This document shows positions 10,778 through 21,610 of a stretch of 64,000 nucleotides of DNA, piece by piece. Every line of letters begins with the position of its first letter. Positions within the stretch are counted from its first letter, which is position 1. A program made the position numbers and the translations under genes. The stretch covers positions 248,001-312,000 of the forward strand of contig MU867086.1 of NCBI GenBank assembly GCA_033725935.1. The letters are read 5' to 3'. A model generated the notes under the pieces. The model made no database searches, was not told the origin of the DNA, and was given only the letters and a program-made list of their open reading frames with translations. Origin of the DNA: Cladorrhinum sp. PSN259. Its lineage: Eukaryota > Ascomycota > Sordariomycetes > Sordariales > Podosporaceae.

Positions 10778-12134
10778 ATGTTGTCTCTCGGAGCTTGCTG
10801 AGGGTGAAGAGGTGAAGGGCAGGCTTGGGTTTGTTGGGAGCATTCAGGGAATGATTTGGGTTTGATCTTCGGGTAATCGGATTCATGGCATCTCAAAAAG
10901 GGACGGCGTCTTGGCTAGCTTGTGGTAAAATACAAGCGTTCATTCTCGATCAATACCCATTCTCAGCAATACAAGCCTGATTCTTGGTCCATATTTTTGA
11001 CCTGTGATGTATCATTTCTGTTTGTGACGGCCTCTTCTTTGATCTTTCGGGGAGAATTGCTTCGATGTCTCTCTAACTGCTTGTTAGAGAAAAGATTGCT
11101 CTCCACCCAGAATTCTGGTGGATGATGTGATGTTGCTTAATATGAACTGGTAGCTTTCTTAACTCAAGACGCGACTTACCCTACAGTCCGTCTGTTGTTG
11201 TTGTCGTTCTTCCGATACTGTCTCTGGTAACTTGCTTTTTCACCTTGGAATCTCTGTCGTATCAAACTTTTACTGTTAGATAAAAAAACGGTGATCTAGT
11301 AACAAAGTCTCGATTTATACATTACAGTATTCTTCTATCCTTCCTCACCGTGTTACAAGCTTACTACTAATAAAGCCTCGTATTGAAGAGGTGAGAAGGG
11401 ATTCAAGTTAAACGACGGGCGTGTCTAGTCATCTTGAATAACCCTTCTTTTTCTTCGTCTTTCTGGGTTTTGGATTTCTGATATTTCTTTTTTTTCGATA
11501 ATCCAAATTTTGTTTTGTATATTTTGTGGAAATTGAACTGTCTTTTGTTTACTGCTGCTGGGATGGATATATTATATCGTATCTTTACTTTGGTAAGTGG
11601 TAATCTAGGTACCGGGTATGAAGGATGCGTGCATTAATTCATGAATTAAGTTAGGTACCGTTCGAAAATGCGGTGATTCGGTAGTTCTGTGGAATTATGA
11701 TTAATGTTCTATGAGGAATTCTCCTATTATGATCAACTTTGGAAGAATGTAATCGATCTATGGTGAACTTAACTATAGGTGCCCTATGATAAACTTTGAG
11801 CATATACATTATTTGCTTCAGAGTTTCTCCATACTCATAGATAATCAATAGTATGATTTATGAGGTATGAATGCATACCAGGATTTTCAAAAGTTGAAGG
11901 TTTCACATCAATATTGTTTTTCAACCTTTTTTTTTCTTCATATTATTTGAGATTTATATGTCTCTGTTATCCAAATCTTGTTATTCCTAAGCTCCATTAT
12001 GTTCGCTCTCCTGCCCCAGATATATCAACCAATCTACATCCCGCTAGACAAAGTCCTTCACAGGTCCAGTAGAAAAACTCCGGTTTGTTAAACCTGAGTA
12101 CCACAAACCCCCCAAACATCTCCAGTACTACCTT
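10778..12134. other. AT-rich intergenic stretch
   Basis: 3' flank of eS7, then about 900 bp (roughly 11100-12050) clearly richer in A and T than the rest, with poly-T runs and no gene I can support. No transposon coding remnant was recognised. Confidence 0.5.
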
Positions 12135-13109
12135 TCACAAATGAACCACCCCTCCATGGCCATGCACCTCCATCCCAGCCAGAGGTTTCTCCTTGACCCA
12201 CTCGAAAACCCTCCTCCAGACCTCAGCACCATCATGCTGCCGTTCCATATCCCTCTGAATCCTCCCCATCATCGCCGCATGATCACCACCACTCTCGGTA
12301 CCTTGAAACCAGCGAGCGGCATCACCAATTCGTAGCTTCGCACAGCGGGCATCCTTTTCTGGATGTCCCTGGAAGGTAAGGATGGCGTTGTTGTGAGATA
12401 AAAACGACTGGTTGTTGGCGAGTATCTCGTGGAATCCCTTGGGGGCTGTTCCTACCTCTCTACGGTGGTGCTGTTGTAGTCGGAGGATTCCCCCGAGTCC
12501 TTGTCCGCCGGCTGTTTCGAGAGCATGGCTGTTTGAGTTGCTGTGAGAAAATCGTTTGGGACTCGCACTACAGTTACTGGAAAAGAATTGAGTCCCCGTT
12601 GGGGTGAGTTTACTTTCCGTTACTCCCAACTTTTTTTATAAATATATTCAGTCAATCCTTCTTCAATGTGACACAACCCCGAAACTTGAATGAGAGTTAA
12701 ACCATACCTCGGGAACCTCCATATCAACAACCTCGCCGCCAAACAGCATACTCAAAGTCTGATGTCCCCAGCATATTCCCAGCATCTTTTTGCGGCGGGG
12801 AACGACCTCCTCTAGAATGAACTTGTGCACGCTCAATATCCACGCGTGTCTCTTGCGGGGGTTGACGTTCCCGCCGCCTATCACTATCAGGTCAAATAGG
12901 TCTGGGTCGGGGAATGCTAAGCTGTCGTTTCCGAAGTGGTCGGCTGGGTAGAAGAAGGAGAGCTGAGCGTCTGGGGAGACGGCCGAGATGGAGCGGGTGT
13001 ATGAGTCTCTTATTTCCGAGATGAAGGAGGAGCGGTAGGAGTTGAGGAGAATGGCGATTTTTAAGGGCGGCGTGGAAGGCCGGTGGTGGGTGAGTATTGT
13101 GATGGTCAT
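12135..13109 (-). CDS. Class I glutamine amidotransferase-like protein
   Basis: Two exons (12708-13109 and 12135-12629; 78-nt intron) give 298 residues. The GATase1 fold is clear: an oxyanion glycine strand LIVIGGGNVNP, the nucleophile elbow LGICWGHQ (Cys113), and the His-Glu pair in FQGHPEKD (His223, Glu225). The triad is complete, so glutaminase activity is plausible. No synthetase domain is attached. It is of the free-standing type related to GMP-synthase glutaminase domains that is common in fungi, where substrates are mostly unknown. The start is the ATG at 13109; an extension five codons upstream would need GTG. A poly-A run precedes the acceptor, which reads AAAAAAAG rather than the usual CAG. 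Confidence 0.9.
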
Positions 13110-16100
13110 GTTGAATGCGTACACACAGTGTATGAAATTGAAGGGTGTTGAACCCTTTTTTGTGTGTGACTTTTACAACCGAAAGCTCAAAACTTGAGTT
13201 ATGGGGGTTTATGTGGTTCGAGATTGAAAAATGCGGGGAAGCTTTATACTTTTTGTCTTTTAGAATTCCAATTTCCCAGCCTAAAAATGGAAAATGCTGC
13301 TCGGACAGGTTCAGGGGTTTGTTACTATTTCTGTTACATACAAAACCAACAGAGGAAAATGGAAGCCGGTTGATGCCGGGGTTTGGCATCTTGAGTGGAT
13401 TTACAGTACAAGAATAACTTGCACTGGCTTGGTGAGGCCCAATTGGCAATTGAAATGACATCACCGAAGTTGGAGAAGGAGGAGTAAGTAAATCATGAAT
13501 TTTCAACTGACTAAAACGAATATGGAAAGAGAGGACAGCATTTTGTCTCACTTTTTAAGAGTGGAATTCCTGCTCAGTGGTGATGAAGGTTTGAAGTGGC
13601 ACAATTGCTTGCCCAGAGAAATGATGGAAACTCGACATGGGCATGTGGGCCCATTTCGTAATTGAGACTCGGACCGCAGGGGCTTCTCCGGCCGGCAGTT
13701 CAAGCCAGGGCACCCACGTTGTTGAAGCCTTTCTTTGTGTCTCTCACACAAGGTTGTTGTTATAAATATGGGAGACACAGATGCTGCGGGCAGGATGGGG
13801 ATTAGGTGAAGACATTACGATCAATGCAGAAAAACAACAAGTCAAAAACGATAGATAACAGATGGGCGATACAAGAAAAAGGGAGGTGGATTGATGAACG
13901 AGGCTTTCTTAAAACGACGCTTCCACTTCATGCTCGGGCGCTCAGTTGTCGTCAGAATAAGCTATCTAATTATACTTAAGCGATTCTGAAAGCGTTTTTG
14001 TTGGCGATAAGGGAAATCGATCACTCCAGTCGGTTGCGTAGGTAGTCAGGGCAAAAGTCCCACTTTTGACGTCTGCAAAAGACTGTTCAACCGTGGACGC
14101 CAGCCTTCATCGGTTTGCTAGACACACATAAGGAGAATACCCAACCCGCCATTCTAGCCACGATGCCTTGCCTTGTGTGCTGACGGACAATTTTCAGGTA
14201 TATTGCCTTGGGTTACGCTACATCACCATGAGATATTCTCTACCCCATCCGCAAAGGGGAGCAAAGAACAGAAAAATATACACGGACATGTCAGTGCTTC
14301 TTTGACAAGGCGAAGCCGACGCACAATGTCGGCAACTTATATCAAGTTACCTTGCTTTGTTGGTTAATCCTTCTTTCTATCGAGGGTACAGAAATGCGTG
14401 GACCGGGACGGGATTGCCGTGGGGGTGCCGTATAACAAATCCAGAACACTGGAGATGCCATCCGATGTATTGTAGGAACAAACACACCAGGAAACCCGGG
14501 AGCTTGTCGGTATGACCAAAGTAACAAGCCAACGTGTACTGCTCATCTGAGCCTCTGTTCTGCACGTGCAGAACTCACCCGGTATTCTCTCCGACAAATA
14601 CCAGTGGAACTGTTCTTAAGACTTCGATATGTAGCACACATCCCAAGTGCCGCGGTGCGTGATTATCGGCAGGCGGCCGTGGCGGCATCGGTGACCAGCC
14701 GATCCACCGTGGCAACCGACGCTGGCCCAAGAGCCGTGTGACAAGAATTCTACAGTCAGCGAGGCGTCGAGAAAATGACTCGATGCATATTATCGAAGTC
14801 AAGACACAGGTACGCGCACCGCTGCCTTGTTCTTGTGTGTGTGTTCGCATAGAAATATGTATGTTTCCGTCCCGAGAGTGTGACGCGAGAAGACGGTGAA
14901 TAGCGACCTCCGGGGGTCGGAGGTCTGGTTGAGAATTACTCTGTAATCCTCAGTGAAAATTTGTGCAGTTGAGTGTTCCGTGCTGCAGGTGGTGTGATTC
15001 ACGAGGCGGTCAGCGTGAATGTTGAGCGCGGGCCACACGGAAAGGGGTTGGGGGACTTTGGAGGCTCTTGATCAGTTCCAAGCAGATGGTTGGCCTTGCA
15101 GCCATGGTACGTACTGTATGTACATAGTACTATAGTATACAAATGGTACCACGAGGCATGGGTAGCCTGACACTGCCACAACCGTGACGACTCCATATTA
15201 TAACCAGAACATAACTACTGCAGACACAGAAAAAGGGACGAAATGCCGGATCCCGTCATGCGACCTGCGCCAGTAGCGCTGGTCACGGTGCAAAATGGAC
15301 AACCAAGTCTCCGAGGCCCGAGTGCTCAACAATAACATCAAGCCGGCGGCAAACCGGTTGACGGACCACGGTGACAAGGGTCGGATAAAGCCTTCAGGAT
15401 GGTTGGTGGGGGACGAGGAGCGGCTCAGGCGGGAGAGGGTGCTCATGACTGCCGCCTGCGCCGACGACGAGTCCAAAGTTGGTCAGCGACGGATCGAGTC
15501 AGCGTAGCAATCTGAATCCGCAGTGCGTGTGTATTTTTGTCGGCCTGTTTCGAAAGGAAGTATCGAGTTTCAACCTCAGTTGCCTTGGTCCAAGATTTCG
15601 CCAGCGATCAGCTCGGAAGATGGCGGTGGAGGGAATGCGTCTCTTGCAGACTCCCATCAGTGGAAGGTGGGGTATCCCTGGTTTGGCAACAGCGGACCTC
15701 AACGTCCAAGTCCTAAGGCTCTAGTGGCAAACCTTGTCTTGGGAGCTTACCGGTAGCGGGAACAAGATATGTTCTGGAACGGACAGTACTGCTGGGCAAA
15801 CTTATGCACCTTTTGAAATCGAGAGGTTGGTTTTTTCCCCCTCAGAGATTTCTCCGCGTGCAAATGCGAAAAAGCTGAATGCGATTGTCGAGTGGTGGTT
15901 GGAGGTTGTGGGATGGATCAAGGGAAGCTGCAGTTTCGAGGTGGGTCTTTTTGTCCAAATACCCACCGCCATTGCGGGATTCGGGGTGGTGGGGGAGAGT
16001 GGGACAGAAGCTCGATGGAAGGGTCACCCACATTTTCAGAGTTGTCGGTTGCTTTTGGGGAATTTCCCACCCTCCATCTTCAGCATCCATCACATCAACC

Positions 16101-17268
16101 AACCAGTCAAAGCCCTTGGACCCTATGCATCCAGGTTGCAGCCGACGACCCTGCGACCCCTGGATCGACAGCAAATCCATTGAAGCCCGACCACGGCAGT
16201 CCGCAATTAGCAATTCGATATTGTGCGGGATTGACGCCGATAACCCCCAACAACCATTAAAACAGCACCGCGTAGCCCCGTACCGTGCAAACAAACAATG
16301 GGCAGGCTCGCGAGGTGGGCGTGACACTATTCCCGACTCAGTCAGCCCCAGCCCTCGCGTCTCTCAACATCCTGAGAAACCAATCACGGCCTCACGGTAC
16401 AAATGGGGCAACATTCCCAGGGATGATTAACACTGCGGCGGGGCTCGTGTTTCTTTTCTGAGATGGCGACTTTCCTGATGCTGGGACCCCATGTCTCACG
16501 GTCAAGTTGCGGCGTTGTGGGTGGCACCCCAAACATACTAGTACGGTATACACAAATAAATGCCTGACTTTGCCTTGCACATGTACTCATATCATGGCCG
16601 TCGAGCCGATTCTTGTCTGCGTTCCCCTGTTTCCCTTCATCTTCCAGGCGAGGCTGCTTGCCGTCAACTAGAATACACACTTTGGATACCTGAAGGCGTA
16701 TATAATTCCTCAGCCGCTTGACAGCCTCTCTTATCTTTGGGAGCCTGCAGCAGTTCCTTTTTCCTCTTCTTATCTCCTTTTGCCTGATATCCTGGCATGA
16801 CCTCCAGTTGTTGAGAGGATTCCCGTCAGAGACAAGTTGCTACAGTCTCTTCATCTTGTAAGTCGTTGTACCGAGTTTGCCAGCTGGCCCTTATCATCCC
16901 CCCTATTTCGGCCAGGGGACCGGAGCGTCGATCACTTCTAGACCTCCATTGTATCTCTTACCGCCACCGTCCAGGCCGGCCAGCCCGCTCATTCAGGGGT
17001 CCATGCCATCTGGTCCCCCATATTCTTTTCTTTATCTGGCGCATTTGTTTTCCGTTGAACAACTTACACTTTGGGATCCTGTGCTTACTCGATTCAACAT
17101 TTGTTGCAGATCTTGGATTTGTGCTCTTGTATTTTAGGCCGTTTGGGTATATTTACTCTCGACAGTTGCAGTGGGATAATTATTCTATCACTTGATCACC
17201 CACACCTCGATACCCGCCGATTTTGAACCCGTGGGGGCGCACCGGCTTCCCTCTACCATTAGCCCACC
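13110..17268. other. 4.2-kb region without a supported gene
   Basis: Only short overlapping frames on both strands, the longest 183 residues at 15879-16430, with no recognisable motif or consistent splice pattern. The right end is a pyrimidine-rich stretch with a TATA-like box that is likely the calpain promoter and leader. No tRNA or rRNA was seen. A long non-coding transcript or small unknown genes cannot be excluded. Confidence 0.5.
16699..16705 (+). promoter_or_regulatory. TATA-like box upstream of the calpain gene
   Basis: TATATAA lies 570 bp upstream of the calpain ATG and is followed by C/T-rich tracts typical of fungal transcription starts. If used, the leader would exceed 500 nt. 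Inference only. Confidence 0.3.
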
Positions 17269-20200
17269 ATGCACGGGTACTCCTCCGATTCGGAGACGGA
17301 CGATGAGTACAACTACCGCAAGTACAAGGGCACCGTAGTCGCCCAGTCGAGCAGCACAGACGCCAACAAAAAGTTGAAGAAGCGGAGATGGCCGCCCCAG
17401 CAAAACATCAACCGCATCTGGAAGCGCTTCAGCAACAAGAGGTTCAACAAGGCCTTGGCCGTCCTCCCGTTCGATCCTGTCCTGCCACCCACCATTTCCG
17501 ACCGATCCAACGAGCTGATCGACGCTGGTTTCCAACGCGCCGCCGATGAATGCAGAAGGAAGGTCCAAAAAATCATACAAGAATGCAGGAGGGTTAACAT
17601 GCGGTACCGAGACCCCGGTTGGGATATTGTAAGTGCGGTTAAAACGGGGGCCACTGCTGTTCGGTTCGGCGCTAACACGGAAGCATAGGATTGGGATCTC
17701 AAGATGGAGAAGGGACATTGCCTCAACAGCTTGGGCCGCACCAAGTTCGACATTTCCATGTCGAACCTGTTGAACCCAAGCTCCTCCATTCCCAAGGCGG
17801 TCAAAAGAATCCATGAGATCTTTGATAAACCGACATTCATGAATAATCTCAGCGGCTCTGATGTCAAGCAGGGCAGCCTTGGCGATTGTTGGTTGATGGC
17901 CAGTTTGACGGGCCTTGCAAACGTTGAAGACGGCATTAAGCGTCTTTGCGTTGTGTACGACACGAGAATCGGCATTTATGGCTTCGTCTTTTATCGAGGT
18001 GAGTTTTTAAAACAGGCCCAAACCAAAATATACTTTCTAACCGAAAACACAGATGGCGAGTGGATTTACTCCATCATTGACGATAAGCTGTACCTCAAGT
18101 CTCCTTGCTGGGATTCCCCGAGTATGCATCGGGATCTCTTGCAGCAGGTCGATCGGGAGGATGCAGAGCGGGTGTACCGCCGGACGTACCAGACCGGGTC
18201 CAAGGCGCTCTTCTTTGCCCAGTGCAAGGATCAGAATGAGACTTGGGTACCCCTCATCGAGAAGGCTTACGCAAAGGCCCACGGTGACTATGCGTCTCTT
18301 TCCGGAGGATGGATTGGTGAAGGCTTGGAGGACCTCTCTGGTGGTGTAACCACGGAGCTGCTGGCGTCTGACATCCTTGACTTGGACGCATTTTGGACGG
18401 ATGAACTGAGTCGGGTCAACGAAGAGTTCCTGTTTGGCTGCAGTACCGGCCTGCTTGACGGTGGCTATGGTGACCGCGATGGCATCACCGAAGGCCATGC
18501 TTACAACATCATGGAGGCTCGCACGCTGAAGAACGGCACACGCCTCGTCAAGCTCCGAAATCCTTGGGGTAAGAATAGAAAGGGAATCTGGGAAGGAGCT
18601 TGGTCCGACGGGTCCAAGGAGTGGACCACTGAGGTGCAGGAAGAGCTTGGCCACCAGTTCGGAAGCGACAGCGTCTTCTGGATCTCTTACGATGATCTTC
18701 TGCGCAAGTATCAGCACTTTGACCGAACTCGTCTGTTCCGGGAAAAGGATTGGCGCTCCTGCCAGAGATGGATCGGTGTCGACGTGCCGTGGAAGCCTCA
18801 GTACAACGAGAAGTTCCACATCAAACTCACCAAAGAAGGCCCGCTCGTCATTGTGCTGAGCCAGCTGGACAACCGGTACTTTAAGGGATTGCACGGCCAA
18901 TATTCGTTCAGATTGCAATTCAGGGTGCACGAGCAAAATCGGCCCAACCCTGAGGACTACATCGTCCGCAGTCATGGTAACTACCTGATGGACCGATCAG
19001 TCGCCATCGAGTTGCCCTGCATGCTCCCCGGTAATTACAGCGTTTTTATCAGCGTGGCTGGAGAGCGTGACACGACCGAACCCAGCATCGAAAGCGTTGT
19101 CAAGCGCGAGTGCAAGAAGCGTGTTGAGAATGAGAAGCTTGTACAAGTCGGGTACGCATACGACCTTGCCCACAGCAAGGCAACCGCTCATCTTGAGGCA
19201 GTCAGGGCGCTGCGCAAGAAGGCCGACCAGAAGAAGGCCAGCGAAGCTCGCGTCAAGGAGCGCCGCAGAAACTGGGAGAAGCGACATCTCAATCGGGACG
19301 TTACCAAGAAGCAGGGCCGCAAGAATAACGCAAAGCTGGAAGCTAGGCAAGCGGCTCGCGAGGCCAAGAAACGCAGGGAGGAGGAGCTCAAGCCTAAGGA
19401 TGCCGGCGTCCAAACTGAGGAGCCATCTAAGGAGGAGAAGGCCGAGGTCAAGGAAGATGCTGCCAAGGTTGACGAGAAGCCCAAAGATGACAAGGCGTCC
19501 GAGTCAACAGAGCAGAACTCCGAGGTAAAGGAGGACACTACCAAGGCCGATGACAAGACGAAGGAGGCCGAAGCTAAGGTAGATGATGCTTCTAAGGCAA
19601 AGGATGCCGCTGCTTCAGATGCCAAGGATGAGAAGCCCGCCGACAAGACAGATGCTTCGCCAGTATCGAAAGAGGACGACTCTGACGATGATGACGAAGA
19701 CACACCCATTGGAACCCCTGCTGAGACTCCAACGGTAGAAAAGACACAGGGTCAAGCTTCTGGTGATTCTGATGACAAGGCAGAGGACAAGGAGGAGTCA
19801 GCCGGCAACTCGGAAGACTCTACAAAGAAGGCTGACGGCAACGCCGACTCCAAGTCTGATGACAAGTCAGAAGAGAAGCCGGTCGAGGACAACAAGGATG
19901 CAACCGCATCAGTTGCCAGCTCTGACTCATCAGGCAGCCCACAACTCACTCCCAAGAGTGAAGCCTCGGTCCCACACACAGACGACAAGGAAAAGGAGAA
20001 GGAGCCTGCCCCGTCAGACTCAAGCTCATCCAGCAGCAAAGTATCAGGTGGTCCACCACCGCCACCTCCTCCCCCTCCTGCTACCTCTACCCAAAATCAA
20101 CCTTCTTCATCTTCTGCTCCGAAGCCAAAGGCAGCCAATAGGTACGTAACATCTGACGGGGAATCGTCGGCCTCTCCAGTCGAGGACTGGGAGGAGCTGT

Positions 20201-20769
20201 ATTCGAGCGACGACATGACGCGTAAGCCGCGCATGGCTCCTCAACCTGCTGCCGGCCAGGCTGCGGCTGCAAAGTATCGCGATGATACCGACGATGAGAA
20301 CGATCCGGACCCGTGGAACGCGATCTGCGTTGTTGGACTCAGAGTGTATTCCAAAGATGAGGGTCTTGAGTTGAGGGTGGTGATGGAAGGCGGTGAGTTG
20401 GAGGAAGGCGGCATGGGTGAGAAGGGGGGTGTGGACTTGGATAATGCGCAGGCCAATGCTGGTGGTATGAGACGGGAGAAGGAAGATGAGGCTGAGTATG
20501 AGGGTGACAGTGAGGACCAGAAGAAGAAGGATAGAAAGAAGAGGAGGAAGTCCAGGGGAAAGAAGTCAAGCGGGACCGAGAGCGGCAGTGCAAGCAGCGA
20601 GAGTGAGAAAGAGGATGAGAAGAAGGAAGAGCCAAAGGAAGTTGAGAAGAAGGAAAAAGGAAAGGAGAAGGAGGTGAATGATGGTATGGCTTCTTACCCG
20701 GTGTTCGTGCAGAAGGGGGTCAGGGGGGACGAGGAGTATGAGACTGCCGTTGAGACGATCGACAACTGA
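17269..20769 (+). CDS. Calpain-family cysteine protease with a long acidic tail
   Basis: Three exons, 17269-17628, 17689-17998 and 18053-20769, encode 1128 residues. The papain-like core is complete: GSLGDCW (Cys187), TEGHAYN (His372) and LRNPWG (Asn393), followed by a C2-like beta-sandwich (about 440-570). Calpains are calcium-linked intracellular proteases that cut few sites. After about residue 570 comes a Lys/Arg/Glu-rich coiled region, then 450 residues of low-complexity acidic sequence (repeated KEDxAKVDEKPKDD-like units, a DDDDED run, nine consecutive prolines, an ESESEKEDEKKEE-like end). No penta-EF hand is visible, so it is an atypical calpain. The second intron is 54 nt, a multiple of three with no stop, so retention would insert 18 residues after FVFYR; splicing restores FYRDGEWIYS, which I prefer. 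Confidence 0.93.
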
Positions 20770-21610
20770 GTGGTTCTCTTTTGGTGCTTGACTTGCTCTT
20801 TTTGGTTCTCGGACGATAATTATAGCTTGTTTTTGGGTTGGTTTTATATGTTTTGCCTTTGTAATGACTGCATAGCGTGGATGGGTAGATGGGATGGGAA
20901 TTAGAGAACAGCAAGAGGAGGATTGAGCGGCCGCGGGTACATGTGAGCCGGTTTGTGTTTCTGATGAGTGGTGGGACAGTTTGTTATTTTCTGTTGGTTC
21001 ATCGTTCCATGTTAATTATCTTGATGCTGTTTCCGCTCTTTTTTACATGTCTCGCTACACGGAAGGGACAACACCACTCAACACTGGCACTCTATTTGAT
21101 GCTGATGTATACGAAAGATTCAAATAATAACAATTGTTTCCCAATTCGATAGTTTCATGTCTCCATTCCAAGCAGGCGGCAGCAATGTGGGAGCGGAGGC
21201 CGAACGGAGGAACGAATCCTATCCTGGTGTGGTGCCTGGACGCCAAATCTCGGATAATGCTACCGTTGGCGTGGCTTGTGTGCAAGGACCAATCACGGCG
21301 GGAGCTTGGTGAGACTAGAGCTCTTGGCAAGGAGCAAAACGAAGAAGGGGCATGATGGTTTCCAGGCTGCAGGTGCCGCCCATAAGAAAATATTCGTGAC
21401 TCTTTTCTTCCTGTCCTTTACCCTCAACTATCCCGTGTTGGTTTGCCACACAGTCACTCGTTTTTTGGTCTTTTTAATTTGGTGGGAAAATATCATGTTG
21501 ATGTTGAGGTAGAGACTTTTTCTTGGAACAACAGAAAAACTCAATTCATTCGTTTTTGACTTTTGAAACCCCCCCCCCCCAAAAAAAAAAGATCGGCAGC
21601 TGCCTGCCAA
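20770..21610. other. Intergenic between calpain and the aspartic-protease homologue
   Basis: No supported gene. A homopolymer pair, 12 C then 10 A (21569-21590), sits 20 bp upstream of the next start codon, in the likely 5' leader. Confidence 0.5.
21569..21590. repeat. C12-A10 homopolymer pair in a leader
   Basis: Twelve C followed by ten A, ending 20 bp before the start codon of the aspartic-protease homologue. Likely length-variable. It makes upstream in-frame starts untrustworthy. Confidence 0.9.

Noticed and set aside
9566..10843. 425-codon reverse frame over the eS7 gene
   Set aside because: Antisense shadow of the biased codon use of eS7; no protein-like motifs, while the forward exons give a perfect eS7.
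15842..16430. Overlapping frames of 161 and 183 codons on opposite strands
   Set aside because: Both open over the same DNA with no motif on either side; no reason to prefer one.
19188..19709. Serine/alanine-rich reverse frame within the calpain tail
   Set aside because: Antisense of the Lys/Glu/Asp low-complexity region; repeats generate long open frames.
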